64,000 nucleotides of DNA from Oscillospiraceae bacterium (GCA_017847835.1 JAGASH010000007.1:124001-188000), one strand, 5' to 3'; numbered from the stretch's first letter, positions 15,944 through 25,954 are shown. Program-made: numbers and translations. The notes: generated by a model from the letters alone, not told the origin.

Positions 15944-16846
15944 TTATTCTCTTGTTCCCGCGGCAAATTCACCGCAGTTGATGTCAAGCACGGGACGAAG
16001 CGGCTGAACAAGCGAGTCCTCATAACGTGCGCGCCACTGAACGTTAATATCGATATTTCCGTCCGAGCCTATTCCGTCAAGGCTGTCGCCGTTGTCAATC
16101 GGGAAATCGTTCTTAAACTGATAATCAAGAATGTTGTAAACGTATCTCACAACATCATTCGGATTAATATCGCGGAAATGCATCTGCACGTCGGGCAGCG
16201 CAAGCGTGTACATTCCAAGGCTGTCGATAAGCATATCGCCCGTGCCCTGAATGTTGAAAAAACGCACGTTTACAGCGGCATTTATGAAGCGCGCTCCCAT
16301 ATCCCACTGCCTGTCCGATATGAATTTTTCGGTCGGTGTGAGCTTTCCCGAACCCGTCACATAAATCGCGTCGCACGTCGGGTACATCTCAACCGCCGCG
16401 TCAAGCTGCTTTATGAAAAGCTCTGCCTGCTCGGTGTACGAAAGAGCGTCCGACAGCATCGCGTGAACCACAACCTCGTATCTCACCTCGTCCGCGAACT
16501 CCGCTCCGTTTTCCATATCCCAAAGCTGCGAGCGCGTCAGCTCGTCAAGCTCCATTTTGAACTCAAACGGTTGCATAAAACACGCGAGCACCGGCACACC
16601 CTGGGGGCAGCTTCTGCCATCGGGCTTGTCCTCGAACATTGCCTTGTACCTGTTCACGGGAAACATCAGAATATCGGGCTTTTCAGCGATTTCACCTATC
16701 TCACCACAGTACTTCTCCACCGCCGACTTTGCCTTTTCAAACGAGCAAGCCTCGGGCTTCTCACGGAAAAGAAGCTGCGCAATCAGCATTTGCGGACGAT
16801 TTGGCGCTTTTTCACTCAAATCCTGCTGTAAAACTTTGTCGCTCAT
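15944..16846 (-). CDS. DUF4261-domain protein
   Basis: This is a 300-residue soluble protein of unknown function. The C-terminal part (about residues 205-275, with DVQMHFRDINPNDVVRYVYN and the acidic NGDSLDGIGSDG stretch) matches what is known of DUF4261. No catalytic motif is obvious and no signal peptide is present. The start at 16846 was chosen because GAGGAAACG lies directly before it; an in-frame ATG 11 codons upstream has no ribosome binding site. It is the last gene of the long run, 7 bp after pgsA, and ends at a bidirectional terminator. Confidence 0.7.
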   Translation of the reverse strand: MSDKVLQQDLSEKAPNRPQMLIAQLLFREKPEACSFEKAKSAVEKYCGEIGEIAEKPDILMFPVNRYKAMFEDKPDGRSCPQGVPVLACFMQPFEFKMELDELTRSQLWDMENGAEFADEVRYEVVVHAMLSDALSYTEQAELFIKQLDAAVEMYPTCDAIYVTGSGKLTPTEKFISDRQWDMGARFINAAVNVRFFNIQGTGDMLIDSLGMYTLALPDVQMHFRDINPNDVVRYVYNILDYQFKNDFPIDNGDSLDGIGSDGNIDINVQWRARYEDSLVQPLRPVLDINCGEFAAGTRE

Positions 16847-16853
16847 CGTTTCC

Positions 16854-17483
16854 TCACTTTTTCGGGTCAATATATTCACGGTAATCGTAGAGGTACTTTA
16901 CTCCCGAAATCAGCGTAACCGCTGCCGTTAAATACATCAGAATGTCTGTAATTATCTGCACGGGAAAGCCGAAATAGCCTTTCGCGGGTGAAACGGCAAT
17001 ATCGGAAATAATCGAAACATCGTTTATGTCGTACATCACGTTCAACGACATCAGAATGTGCATCAAAAGCACCGCAATAATCGCAATCATCGTGAACACG
17101 GTCTTGACTTTGCCCCAGATATTTGCGGGAATTACAGCATTTTTGCTGCTTGAAACCGCCGCAAGTCTTACTCCCGAAACAGCAAATTCGCGCAGCAGCA
17201 CGATTATCACAACCCACGAATACGTCCAGCCTTGTTCCAAAAAACAAACAAGCGCTGTCGCGACAAGAATTTTGTCGGCAAGCGGGTCGAGAAATTTTCC
17301 GAAATTCGTCACAAGATTGTGCTTTCGCGCAAGCTTTCCGTCAAGCAAATCCGTCACGCTTGCCGCGATGAACAGCAAAAGTGCCCAGACAAACCGCAGC
17401 GGAATATCCGAAATACACATAAATAACACGAAAAACGGAACAATCGCAATGCGTATCAGCGTCAGTTTATTAGGCAGGTTCAT
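16854..17483 (-). CDS. pgsA: CDP-diacylglycerol--glycerol-3-phosphate 3-phosphatidyltransferase
   Basis: This membrane enzyme makes phosphatidylglycerol phosphate, the committed step to phosphatidylglycerol. The CDP-alcohol phosphotransferase motif is complete: Asp45-x2-Asp48-Gly49-x2-Ala52-Arg53-x8-Gly62-x3-Asp66-x3-Asp70. About five membrane helices are seen, and at 209 residues it is slightly longer than typical because of the loop near residue 160. The ATG overlaps the rimO stop by 4 bp (ATGA). The order recA-recX-rimO-pgsA keeps a neighbourhood common in Firmicutes. Confidence 0.95.
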   Translation of the reverse strand: MNLPNKLTLIRIAIVPFFVLFMCISDIPLRFVWALLLFIAASVTDLLDGKLARKHNLVTNFGKFLDPLADKILVATALVCFLEQGWTYSWVVIIVLLREFAVSGVRLAAVSSSKNAVIPANIWGKVKTVFTMIAIIAVLLMHILMSLNVMYDINDVSIISDIAVSPAKGYFGFPVQIITDILMYLTAAVTLISGVKYLYDYREYIDPKK

Positions 17484-18817
17484 ATCATTTCTCCGATAAG
17501 GTTATTTTCTACAACACGGTTAAGACGGATTTTTACAAAATCTCCCACGGAAGCCTTTTTGCCCTTCGCAGTGAAGTAAATCAACCCGTCAATCTCGGGA
17601 GCAAAAGCCGCGCTTCGTCCGAAATAATGCTCGAGATACCTGTCATAACCCTCGACAACAACCTCGACTTCCTCGCCCGTCATACTCTCGTAAAGAGCCG
17701 CAACGCGTGTGTCCTGCTGCTCCTCGAGAATTTCCTTGCGGTGTTCACGGATTTCCTCGTCAACCTGCTCGGGGAAACCGGCGGCGGGCGTCCCCTCCTC
17801 CTCGGAGTACGCGAAACAGCCCATTCTCTCAAACTTCATCTCCTCGGCAAACTCACCCAGCTTGTTAAACTGTTCCTCGGTTTCGCCGGGGAAGCCCGTG
17901 ATAAAGGTTGTTCTGAGCGTTATTCCGGGAATTTCGCGTCTGAGCTTTGCCACAAGCTCGCGAAGCGTGTTTTCATCGCCCTTGCGGTTCATTTTCTTGA
18001 GCAGTGCGCCGTCGCAGTGCTGCATAGGAATATCGAGATATTTCACGATTTTCGGCTGATTTTTGATGACGTCAATCAGCTCGTCGGTAATCCTCTCGGG
18101 GTAGCAGTAAAGCAGTCTAATCCACTTGAAATCCAGCTCGCAGAGCTTATTCAGCAGGTCGGGCAAAGCGAGTTTTCCGTACAAATCCAAGCCGTAGCGC
18201 GTGGTATCCTGAGCAATCAGAATAAGCTCCTTCACGCCGTCGTTTGCAAGCGAGCGCGCTTCCTCGACGATTTTTTCAATCGGTCTTGAACGAAAACGAC
18301 CGCGGATTTGCGGTATCGCGCAGTATGTGCAGCAGTTGTCGCAGCCGTCCGCGATACGCATATAAGCGTAGTGCGAAGCCGTTGACAAAATGCGCTTGCC
18401 CTCCATTGTGTGCTTTTCCTTATCGCCGAAAGTGATGACTTTCTCGCCCTTTTGCATTTCCTCGAAAACTTCGGCAATCCGCTCGTACTCCGAAATTCCC
18501 ACAACCGCGTCAACCTCGGGATAAAGCTCGGCAAATTCTCCGCGATAACGCTCCGACAAACAGCCCGTCACGCAGATGTACTTTATTCTGCCCTCTTTTT
18601 TCAGCTCAATCAGCTCATTCAGCCACTCGATTGCTTCTTCCTTTGCCGCCGTGATAAAGCCGCAGGTGTTGAGCAAAACGATGTCCGAAACACCCGGCTC
18701 CTCGACAAAAGCGTAGCCCGCGTCCGCAAGCCGCGCCATCATCATCTCCGCGTCAACCTGATTTTTCGCGCAGCCAAGCGAAACCATTGCTACCTTTGTA
18801 AGTTTTTTCTCACTCAT
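17480..18817 (-). CDS. rimO: Ribosomal protein S12 methylthiotransferase
   Basis: This radical SAM enzyme adds a methylthio group to an aspartate of ribosomal protein S12. The N-terminal MTTase domain has Cys16, Cys52 and Cys86 for one 4Fe-4S cluster, and the radical SAM core has Cys159-x3-Cys163-x2-Cys166 for the other. A TRAM domain ends the 445-residue protein. The start is the ATG at 18817, which overlaps the recX stop (ATGAGTGA); an upstream in-frame ATG would run deep into recX. RimO rather than MiaB is favoured by the short N-terminus and the GCAKNQVD motif. Confidence 0.95.
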   Translation of the reverse strand: MSEKKLTKVAMVSLGCAKNQVDAEMMMARLADAGYAFVEEPGVSDIVLLNTCGFITAAKEEAIEWLNELIELKKEGRIKYICVTGCLSERYRGEFAELYPEVDAVVGISEYERIAEVFEEMQKGEKVITFGDKEKHTMEGKRILSTASHYAYMRIADGCDNCCTYCAIPQIRGRFRSRPIEKIVEEARSLANDGVKELILIAQDTTRYGLDLYGKLALPDLLNKLCELDFKWIRLLYCYPERITDELIDVIKNQPKIVKYLDIPMQHCDGALLKKMNRKGDENTLRELVAKLRREIPGITLRTTFITGFPGETEEQFNKLGEFAEEMKFERMGCFAYSEEEGTPAAGFPEQVDEEIREHRKEILEEQQDTRVAALYESMTGEEVEVVVEGYDRYLEHYFGRSAAFAPEIDGLIYFTAKGKKASVGDFVKIRLNRVVENNLIGEMI

Positions 18818-19448
18818 TTTCGTAAAACTCCTCGTCGTCGAAATCTTCAAGGCAAGCCGCGATACAGCGCTTAACCGCAGAATACGAATACCCTCTGCGC
18901 ACAAGAGCCGCGACCGTTTTTCGACGTCCGTCAAAATCCGTTATTTTATCAATATATTTTTTCCCGATAAGCTCGGTCAATTCCTCGTCAAGCTCTTCCT
19001 CGGAAAACTCCGAAAGCGCGTTTTCACAAAGCTCACGCGAAAGTCCCTTGTGAAGCATTTCCTGTTTTGCCCGATAAACTCCGTGTTTTTTTACCTTAAT
19101 CAGATACTCCGCGAGCTTTCCCGCGTAATCCTCGTCATCGATGTATCCGAGCTCCTCGACATAGGAAACCGCTTCCTCGGCAATCTCCTCGTTATACGTT
19201 TTCGCAAGCTTTGAAAACAGCTCTCCCCTGCAATAAGCCCGCTCTCCGAGCAGGTAAAGCGCGCGCTTTTTCGCTTTTCGCACAATGTCGGCGGAGGTTA
19301 TCGCGGACAAATCCTCGGGACTTATCTCCTTGCCCTCGAAAAGCCGGCAATCGCTCACCACAAGCTCGTTTACAAAGATTTTCTTCCCGCTTTCGAGAAC
19401 TATTTCCCAGGTGTCGCCCTTATACTCCGACAAAGACGTGATTTTCAT
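18810..19448 (-). CDS. recX: Regulatory protein RecX
   Basis: This small helical protein modulates RecA filaments. The 212-residue sequence has a short N-terminal beta region, then three-helix RecX repeats (for example ARRGYSYSAVKRCI-type and ELGYIDDEDYAGKLAEYLI). Its ATG overlaps the recA stop in a TAATG junction, so the two are translationally coupled, consistent with control of RecA activity. It ends overlapping rimO by 8 bp. Confidence 0.93.
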   Translation of the reverse strand: MKITSLSEYKGDTWEIVLESGKKIFVNELVVSDCRLFEGKEISPEDLSAITSADIVRKAKKRALYLLGERAYCRGELFSKLAKTYNEEIAEEAVSYVEELGYIDDEDYAGKLAEYLIKVKKHGVYRAKQEMLHKGLSRELCENALSEFSEEELDEELTELIGKKYIDKITDFDGRRKTVAALVRRGYSYSAVKRCIAACLEDFDDEEFYENE

Positions 19449-20593
19449 TATTCAGCGCCGTCGGTGTCAAACTCGGAGAAATCGTCCTCGGTCTTTTCAA
19501 CGGGCTTTTCCTCCTCGACAAGAGCAACTTCCTCGCCGTTATTTGCGCGTTTTGCAAACTCGTCGCGAACCTTTTTCTCGATTTCATCGCAAATCTGCGC
19601 GTTTTCTTTCAGGAATTCCTTAACCTTGTCCTTGCCCTGACCGATTTTCATATCGTCATACGAGAACCACGAGCCGCTCTTTTTGATGATGTTGAACTCA
19701 ACCGCGCAGTCGATAATTTCGCCGATTTTTGAAATGCCCTCGCCGAAAATCATATCAAATTCCGCAGTCTTGAAAGGAGGCGCAACCTTGTTCTTCACAA
19801 CCTTGCACTTAACTCGGCTTCCGATAATTTCCGAACCGTTTTTAAGCGGCTCGCCTTTTCTCACGTCAATTCTCACGGACGCGTAGAATTTGAGCGCACG
19901 ACCGCCCGGAGTAGTTTCGGGATTGCCGTAAAGGACGCCGATTTTCTCGCGGATTTGGTTAATGAAAATGGCAACGCAGTTTGTCTTGCCGATAATCGCG
20001 GTTAGCTTTCTCATAGCCTGCGACATCAGACGTGCCTGTACACCGACGTGCGCGTCGCCCATATCGCCGTCAATTTCAGCCTTTGTCGCCATTGCCGCAA
20101 CCGAGTCAAGAACAACTATATCGATTGCTCCCGAGCGCACAAGCGTTTCGATGATTTCAAGCGCCTGTTCACCCGTGTCGGGCTGCGAAACAAGCAGGTT
20201 GTCCACGTCAACGCCGAGCGCCTTCGCATATACAGGGTCAAGCGCGTGCTCAACGTCGATGAAAGCTGCCATTCCGCCCGCTTTCTGCGCCTCTGCAACT
20301 GCGTGCAGACAGAGCGTTGTCTTACCCGACGACTCCGCGCCGTAAACTTCGATAATTCTTCCCTTCGGAAGACCGCCTATTCCGAGCGCCAAATCCAGCA
20401 TAAGCGAGCCTGTCGAGATGTGCTCGATGTCCATGTGCTTGTTCTCGCCCATAAACATAATCGTGCCCTCGCCGAACTGCTTGTCAATCTGCGCCATTGC
20501 TATTTCAATCGCGCGCTTCTTATCGGCAGCGTCAACGGTTTTTTCAACCTTTTCAGCTGTTTTTCCCGCAACCTTTTTCTTTTCCATAGCCAT
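19448..20593 (-). CDS. recA: Recombinase RecA
   Basis: This is the DNA strand-exchange recombinase and SOS co-protease. Walker A is GAESSGKTT at residues 85-93, with the conserved VVLDSVAAM and [31 protein letters not shown] regions (the L2 loop lies between). At 381 residues it has a normal core, a lysine-rich N-terminal extension of about 20 residues and an acidic tail. GGAGGG lies 8 nt before the ATG. No LexA-type box was seen in the 26-bp gap upstream, so expression may depend on prmC-side transcription or an undetected promoter. Confidence 0.98.
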   Translation of the reverse strand: MAMEKKKVAGKTAEKVEKTVDAADKKRAIEIAMAQIDKQFGEGTIMFMGENKHMDIEHISTGSLMLDLALGIGGLPKGRIIEVYGAESSGKTTLCLHAVAEAQKAGGMAAFIDVEHALDPVYAKALGVDVDNLLVSQPDTGEQALEIIETLVRSGAIDIVVLDSVAAMATKAEIDGDMGDAHVGVQARLMSQAMRKLTAIIGKTNCVAIFINQIREKIGVLYGNPETTPGGRALKFYASVRIDVRKGEPLKNGSEIIGSRVKCKVVKNKVAPPFKTAEFDMIFGEGISKIGEIIDCAVEFNIIKKSGSWFSYDDMKIGQGKDKVKEFLKENAQICDEIEKKVRDEFAKRANNGEEVALVEEEKPVEKTEDDFSEFDTDGAE

Positions 20594-20619
20594 TTTTTTG
20601 CCCTCCGTTTATGTTGATT

Positions 20620-21462
20620 TCAATATTTAACACCGTAAACCACGCGGACAATCCCGCGCATATCCTCGGCAAACCGCGCTTCCAAGCCGTTTTCACGGAA
20701 AATCTCCGCAACCGCTTTTTCCTCGCCCAAGCCGATTTCAACCGCAAAAAGCCCGTTTTCCTTCAGCATTTTCGGATACTTTTCGAGCAGCGCGCGGTAA
20801 AAATCCAAGCCGTCCTCGCCGCCGTACAAAGCCGTTTTCGGCTCAAACGTTACCTCTTTTTGCAGATTTTGCATATCTTTTTCGGTGAGATACGGCGGGT
20901 TTGAGAGTATCAGATTATACTCGCCGCCGATTTTCTCCTCGTCGAAGCAGTCCCCGAGAACCGCTTTGCACTGCGATTTCACGTCATTCAAAGCGATATT
21001 TTTTTCAAGATACGCAAAAGCCTCTTGTGACTTCTCCACAAGCGTCACGTCCGCTGCGAAAAGCTTCGCGAGCGTTATCCCGATACAGCCGCTTCCCGCG
21101 CATAAATCCAGCGTTTTGCGCTCGTTTTCGGGCAGCGTTTTCAGAAACTCCGCCGCGATTTCAACCAGCGTTTCCGTGTCCTGCCGCGGTATCAGCACTC
21201 CCTCGCCGACCTCAAACGGCAGCCCGTAAAACTCCCACTCACCGAGAATGTACTGAAGCGGATAACCCGAAACGCGTTTTTCCGTCATTTCGCGCACCTT
21301 TTCGCAAATTTCGCACGCGATTTTTTCACACGGCTCGGAGAGAATTTTCATCGGTGAAATTCCCGCTTTTTCGAGTAACTGCCGTGCCTCAAAGCCCGCG
21401 TTTTCAACGCCGTTGTCCGCGAGCGCGCAAAGCGTTTCCCTCAACAAATCCCTCAGTTCCAT
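20620..21462 (-). CDS. prmC: Release factor glutamine methyltransferase PrmC
   Basis: This SAM-dependent enzyme methylates the Gln of the GGQ loop in release factors, including the RF2 encoded at 4.3-5.4 kb. The SAM motif reads TLDLCAGSGCIGITLA, and the catalytic NPPY motif appears as LSNPPYL. The start at 21462 forms a TGATG junction with the yqhQ stop; an earlier ATG in frame lies inside yqhQ. It is 280 residues, the family length. The yqhQ-prmC pairing is common in Clostridia. Confidence 0.95.
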   Translation of the reverse strand: MELRDLLRETLCALADNGVENAGFEARQLLEKAGISPMKILSEPCEKIACEICEKVREMTEKRVSGYPLQYILGEWEFYGLPFEVGEGVLIPRQDTETLVEIAAEFLKTLPENERKTLDLCAGSGCIGITLAKLFAADVTLVEKSQEAFAYLEKNIALNDVKSQCKAVLGDCFDEEKIGGEYNLILSNPPYLTEKDMQNLQKEVTFEPKTALYGGEDGLDFYRALLEKYPKMLKENGLFAVEIGLGEEKAVAEIFRENGLEARFAEDMRGIVRVVYGVKY

Positions 21463-22451
21463 CACCAATTGTCGTCCTCGCCCTCTTTCGGCAGGCACGG
21501 CAAAACCGCCGCAATCGCTATCTCAATCTGACTGTCGTCGGGCTCTTTTGTGGTAAGGCGCTGCATCCACATTCCCGGTGCTGAGATGATTTTCGTAAGA
21601 ATGTTTGTATAGCGTCCCGCAAGACGTATGATTTCATAGGAAATTCCAACGACAACAGGCAGAAGCGGCAGCTTTATCAGCACGCGAAGCAGCGTTGCAA
21701 GCACTTTGTTGTCGATACCAAGCCACTGAGCGGGTTCAAGCGGCACAAGCGAGTACACCAGAATACTCACCAGCAGCGTGATGATGATAAAGCTTGTTCC
21801 GCAGCGCGGGTGAAAACGGCGCATCTGCTTGATGTTCTCCACCGTCAGCTCTTTTCCCGCCTCGTAGCACGCAATCGTTTTGTGCTCTGCGCCGTGATAT
21901 TCGTAGGTTCTGCGAATACTCTTCATCTGCGCCACAATCGCCATATAAATCACAAACAAAATCAGCTTCAGCACGCCCTCAAACACGGATTTCCACATCG
22001 AAATGTCCGTGCCCTCGCCGACTGCGCTCTCGATTAGCTTGAACAGGTAAGACGGCACAAACAGGAAAACTGCGAGCATTGCCACGACCATCAGAAAGCC
22101 GATTATCCCCGAAATCACCTCGAAACCCTTCTCGCCGAAGTGCTTTTCAAGCCACTTGTCAAACTTTGTCTGGTCGCTGTCGTCGTCAAAAGCGCCGCTG
22201 ATTTCCGAGGATTTGTTCATACAATCCCAGCCCTCTCGTAGCTGCTGCACGAAATTCACGCAGCCGCGCACAAAAGGCGCTTTGTTGTACCATTTCTTCT
22301 CGGGAAGCTCCCACTGCTCCGTGTGAATTGAGCCGTCCTTTTTGCGGACAGCCATTGCTCCCACGGAAACACCCTTCATCATAATTCCCTCAATCAGCGC
22401 CTGTCCGCCGACCTTTGTTTTCTTTTCGCAGCAGTTCTTTTTTTTGCTCAT
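21462..22451 (-). CDS. yqhQ: DUF1385 membrane protein (YqhQ family)
   Basis: This is a 329-residue integral membrane protein of the DUF1385/YqhQ family, widespread in Firmicutes and of unresolved function. The N-terminal GGQALIEGIMMKG motif is the family hallmark, and the HGAEHKTIACYE stretch contains conserved His and Glu residues that might bind metal. About four to five hydrophobic segments lie at residues 115-280. AAGGAAG precedes the ATG, which is 1 nt after the histidine kinase stop. Some databases call such proteins metal-dependent enzymes; the sequence does not prove it. Confidence 0.88.
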   Translation of the reverse strand: MSKKKNCCEKKTKVGGQALIEGIMMKGVSVGAMAVRKKDGSIHTEQWELPEKKWYNKAPFVRGCVNFVQQLREGWDCMNKSSEISGAFDDDSDQTKFDKWLEKHFGEKGFEVISGIIGFLMVVAMLAVFLFVPSYLFKLIESAVGEGTDISMWKSVFEGVLKLILFVIYMAIVAQMKSIRRTYEYHGAEHKTIACYEAGKELTVENIKQMRRFHPRCGTSFIIITLLVSILVYSLVPLEPAQWLGIDNKVLATLLRVLIKLPLLPVVVGISYEIIRLAGRYTNILTKIISAPGMWMQRLTTKEPDDSQIEIAIAAVLPCLPKEGEDDNW

Positions 22452-22452
22452 T

Positions 22453-23892
22453 TTACTCTTCCTTAACCGCCAGCGGAAGAACAATCGTAACCGTTGTTCC
22501 CTCGCCGAGCGTGCTCTCTATTTCCAGCATTCCGCCGTGCATTCCGATAATTTCATCAGCAACCGCAAGACCTATTCCCGAGCCTCGTTTCGTGCGGTTT
22601 GCCTTGTAGAATTTCTGCTTTACCTTCGGCAGGTCCTCGGGAGCAATTCCGCAGCCCGTGTCCGCAACCGATATCACCACGGAGCTGTCGTTTTTCTCAG
22701 CCAAAACGTCGATATTTCCCGCTTCCGTGTACTTGAAAGCGTTGTCGATAACGTTGATGAAAACCTGCCTCAGACGGCTCTTATCGCCCACAACCGCGCA
22801 CATAAACTGCGGCTCGTTGTAGGAAAGCGTGATGTTCTCTTTTTTTGCGCGGTCGATGTACAGCAAAAGCGCGTCTTCAAGCTCCGCGATTACGTCAATC
22901 GTCTGCATTTGCATTGTAAACCGCCCGCTTTGTATTCTTGAAAAGTCCAGCAGCTCCTCGACCATCTGTTCAAGACGGTGAGTTTCGCCGTTTATGACCT
23001 TCATTCCCTTTGCAAACGTTTCTTCCTCATAGCCGCCGCTGAGCGTTTCAGCCCAGCCCTTGATTGCCGTGAGCGGCGTCCTCAGCTCGTGCGAAACGCT
23101 TGAAATAAAGTCGTTCTTTATCTGCTCGGAGTTTTCGAGCTCGTTTGCCATTTCGTTGAACGAAGCGGAAAGCTGCCCGATTTCATCGTTTGTCGTTACG
23201 GGAATACGCTCGGAAAAGTCGCCCGTCGCGAGCTTTTTCGCAGTAGCACTTATCTGTACCAGCGGAACGCAAATCGATTTCACGAAGTATAGTCCCGTCA
23301 TCACAACAACGAGGATTACGAACACGCTTATCATAACGCACACGAACATAATTCCCGCAAGCTGCGCGTCAATCATCGAAAGCGACGTCACAAAGCGCAA
23401 AGCCTGATAGTTGCTGCTCGGCTTTTCGATGATTTTCGTCACCGCGAGAATGTTCTCGCCGTTGTTGAAGCCGATAAAAACTCCCGTATTGTCCTCGCTT
23501 TCGAGAGCCGTCTCATAGTCGGGCATATAATAGGTTTTGTCGGGTGAAAAGCCGCTCGATGAGAGCGAAACCTGTCCGTTTTTGTTTATCGACATAAGCT
23601 CCATTCGGTCTTTTTTGTCGAAGTTTACAATCATCTCGCGCACTTCCGACGAATAGTTCACCGCCATATCCTCGTAGAGCCTCGTCAGAACCATCTGCGC
23701 CGCGTTTGCCTCGGAAACCACATAGCTTTCCGCGGAGCCATAGTAATACTGCCGCGTGAAATAATACACGCAGACGTTCGCTACAATCAGCAAAATCGCA
23801 ACCACAAGAAGCGTGTTCACCATCCAGCGCGTGGCTATTGAGTGCTTGTTGATTTTCTTTGATTTCAAGTTCAATGTAAACGGCTTATTCAT
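22453..23892 (-). CDS. Membrane sensor histidine kinase (PhoR/ResE-like)
   Basis: This is the sensor of a two-component system. Membrane helices at about 24-45 and 178-204 bracket an extracytoplasmic sensor of about 130 residues. A HAMP domain (205-255) follows, then the HisKA domain with phospho-acceptor His268 (VSHELRTPLTAIKGW), then the HATPase with the N box NVIDNAFKY, G1 DTGCGIAPED and G2 GSGIGLAV. The start at 23892 overlaps the response regulator gene by 8 bp. The signal is unknown; the upstream lipoprotein and membrane protein genes are candidates for accessory sensors or targets. Confidence 0.93.
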   Translation of the reverse strand: MNKPFTLNLKSKKINKHSIATRWMVNTLLVVAILLIVANVCVYYFTRQYYYGSAESYVVSEANAAQMVLTRLYEDMAVNYSSEVREMIVNFDKKDRMELMSINKNGQVSLSSSGFSPDKTYYMPDYETALESEDNTGVFIGFNNGENILAVTKIIEKPSSNYQALRFVTSLSMIDAQLAGIMFVCVMISVFVILVVVMTGLYFVKSICVPLVQISATAKKLATGDFSERIPVTTNDEIGQLSASFNEMANELENSEQIKNDFISSVSHELRTPLTAIKGWAETLSGGYEEETFAKGMKVINGETHRLEQMVEELLDFSRIQSGRFTMQMQTIDVIAELEDALLLYIDRAKKENITLSYNEPQFMCAVVGDKSRLRQVFINVIDNAFKYTEAGNIDVLAEKNDSSVVISVADTGCGIAPEDLPKVKQKFYKANRTKRGSGIGLAVADEIIGMHGGMLEIESTLGEGTTVTIVLPLAVKEE

Positions 23893-24583
23893 CTTTCCAC
23901 TTGTACCCAAAGCCCCAGACGGTTATTATATACTTCGGCGACGACGGGTCGTCCTCGATTTTCATACGCAGACGCCGCATATTAACGTCGATAACCTTAT
24001 CCTCGCCCACATAAGAGTCGCCCCAGATATGCCGCAAAATCGATTTGCGGTCAAGAGCGGTGTTCTTGTGCTTTAAAAGGTACTCAATCATATGAAACTC
24101 AACCTGCGTAAGCTCGATAAGCTCGCCGTTTTTCCACACCATTCTGCTCTCGCAGTCAACAGTAAACGGGCCCGCTTTTATGGTTTTCGACTCCTCTTTC
24201 GGCGAGCGGCTCTGCGAAACACGACGATAAATCGCGTCAATTCTCGCAACAAGCTCCGACGGTGAAAACGGCTTTGTCACATAGTCGTCAGCTCCCGTCA
24301 TAAGGCAGTTGATTTTGTCCATTTCCTGACTTTTTGCCGAAAGCATAATTATGCCGATTTCCGCGCTCTGCTCTCTTATCCAGCGGCAAAGCGCAAAGCC
24401 GTCCATTCCCGGCATCATAATATCCAGAAGCGCCACGTCAAAATTGCCGTTTTGCTTTTTGTACACCTCGACCGCTTCTTCTCCCGAAGCCACGTCAACC
24501 ACGTCGTATCCCGCTCTTCTGAGATTTATCACCACAAAATCGCGGATTGAGTCCTCGTCCTCGCAAACCAGAATTCGTTTCAT
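23885..24583 (-). CDS. OmpR/PhoB-family response regulator
   Basis: This is the DNA-binding partner of the adjacent kinase. The receiver domain has the acidic pair Glu9-Asp10, phospho-acceptor Asp54 (ALLDIMMPGMDG) and the LSAKSQ lysine. The C-terminal winged helix (about 130-232) ends with the MRRLRMKIEDDPSSPKYI-type signature. It is 232 residues, standard for the class. GGAGAAAGG precedes the ATG at 24583, 22 bp after the lipoprotein gene. Target promoters cannot be predicted from one locus. Confidence 0.95.
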   Translation of the reverse strand: MKRILVCEDEDSIRDFVVINLRRAGYDVVDVASGEEAVEVYKKQNGNFDVALLDIMMPGMDGFALCRWIREQSAEIGIIMLSAKSQEMDKINCLMTGADDYVTKPFSPSELVARIDAIYRRVSQSRSPKEESKTIKAGPFTVDCESRMVWKNGELIELTQVEFHMIEYLLKHKNTALDRKSILRHIWGDSYVGEDKVIDVNMRRLRMKIEDDPSSPKYIITVWGFGYKWKDE

Positions 24584-24605
24584 AAGCCGTCCTTTCTCCG
24601 CGCTG

Positions 24606-25943
24606 TTACAGCATAAAGAAATTCTTGTTAAGCTCGCTCTCCGTGAGCGCGAGTTTTCCCGTCAGATAGCCCTTTGTCACGCTGTAACAAAAATACGTTT
24701 CCTCGGTTTGCCCGAGAAAATTCATTTTCTTTGCCTCAGCAAGCGCTTTTTCGTCGTCCTTGTCAACCGCGCGAATTCTCAAAAGCTCGGTTGAGCTGTC
24801 AACAACAAGCCCTTTTTCCTCGTCATAAGACACAAACACAATCTCGTTGTTTGCAAAATCAGGAACTGCTGTCACTACACCCTGCCAACGGCTCGGAAAC
24901 ATCAGCGCAAAGCGGTATTTCCCCGAAAAATAGCTGTAATACTTCGCGGTAAAATTGTCGTCCGAAACCGTGTACCACATAACCGCGCAAAGCTGTTCGG
25001 GAAGCGTCAGCACCTCGTAGCCCGGAAGCGGTGTCGTGGACGGGATTTCAATATAGCCGTCCCCGTCGATATCGTAGCAGTAAATCTCCGACATATAGTC
25101 GTTCACAAGCCTTGAAACGGTGCTGCTCTGAGGGTTCTGACCGACGCTGTCGGGACAGAAAAGTCTGTTTCCATAGCAGTACAAAACGTCCGTGCCGGAC
25201 TGTCCGCTGCCCTTTGAGTAGTCAAAGAACAACGCCTGCGTGTTCTCGTTCAGACTGCCCTTTGTGACGCGCAGATACTCAGCAGCCCCGCTGTAAAGAG
25301 GTGTTTCGGAAAGCTTTTCAAATCCGTTTTCGCTGTTTGTGAACATCATCGCCATAGATGTGTTCAAGGTCTTGTCCGAAGTCACCGTCACAAGCTCGTC
25401 CATTCCGTCGCCGTTGATGTCGAAAACTTCAAGGCAGGAATATGCCGACGAATAAAGCGTTGTCGGAATTCTGTTCGCGTAGCGTATAACCGAAAAGGCT
25501 TTTTCCGACTGATTTAGCAGCGTATAGCGTATGATTATGTCAACCGCGCCGCCCGTTCCCAGCCTCGCAAAGCTGATACTTTCAACCTCGCTTCCCGCGC
25601 AAGCCAAATCATAGACTGCTTCCCACTTGCCGTTGTTCTTGTCGAGAAATTTCAGCCGCAGCGCACTTTCACCCGCCGCAGCGTTTTTGCCCTCGTAGAA
25701 CACAAAAGCCTCGTCGCCGGGTTCATCGTCGATATCGTACATAACAAACGCGGAGCGATAATCTCCGCTCCTCGGATATTTCAGCTTTACATTCTGTCCG
25801 ACGCTTTTTTTAAGCTCGTCGTAGATTTCATTCTGTTCTTCAAGCAGCCGCGGAGGTGTGAGCAGGTTCTCGACGGAAGCTCCCGCGCTGCACCCGCAAA
25901 GCGTCAGACAAAGCGCCAGAAGCGCCGCAATTTTTCTTTTCAC
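24606..25943 (-). CDS. Large lipoprotein with DxNxDG-type repeats, unknown function
   Basis: This is a 445-residue secreted lipoprotein: the signal peptide ends in the lipobox L-C-G-C with Cys18 as anchor. The exported part is beta-rich and contains at least two calcium-loop-like motifs, DINGDGMDE and DIDGDGYIE, resembling FG-GAP/VCBS propeller repeats, plus a DIDDEPGDE variant near the N-terminus. No catalytic residues are apparent. It lies between a membrane protein gene (12 bp upstream) and a two-component system (22 bp downstream), so a role in envelope sensing is plausible but unproven. Confidence 0.7.
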   Translation of the reverse strand: MKRKIAALLALCLTLCGCSAGASVENLLTPPRLLEEQNEIYDELKKSVGQNVKLKYPRSGDYRSAFVMYDIDDEPGDEAFVFYEGKNAAAGESALRLKFLDKNNGKWEAVYDLACAGSEVESISFARLGTGGAVDIIIRYTLLNQSEKAFSVIRYANRIPTTLYSSAYSCLEVFDINGDGMDELVTVTSDKTLNTSMAMMFTNSENGFEKLSETPLYSGAAEYLRVTKGSLNENTQALFFDYSKGSGQSGTDVLYCYGNRLFCPDSVGQNPQSSTVSRLVNDYMSEIYCYDIDGDGYIEIPSTTPLPGYEVLTLPEQLCAVMWYTVSDDNFTAKYYSYFSGKYRFALMFPSRWQGVVTAVPDFANNEIVFVSYDEEKGLVVDSSTELLRIRAVDKDDEKALAEAKKMNFLGQTEETYFCYSVTKGYLTGKLALTESELNKNFFML

Positions 25944-25954
25944 AAAAACCTCGA

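Noticed and set aside
20594..20760. Looked for a LexA/SOS box before recA
   Set aside because: No GAAC-N4-GTTC type sequence was seen in the gap or the end of prmC.
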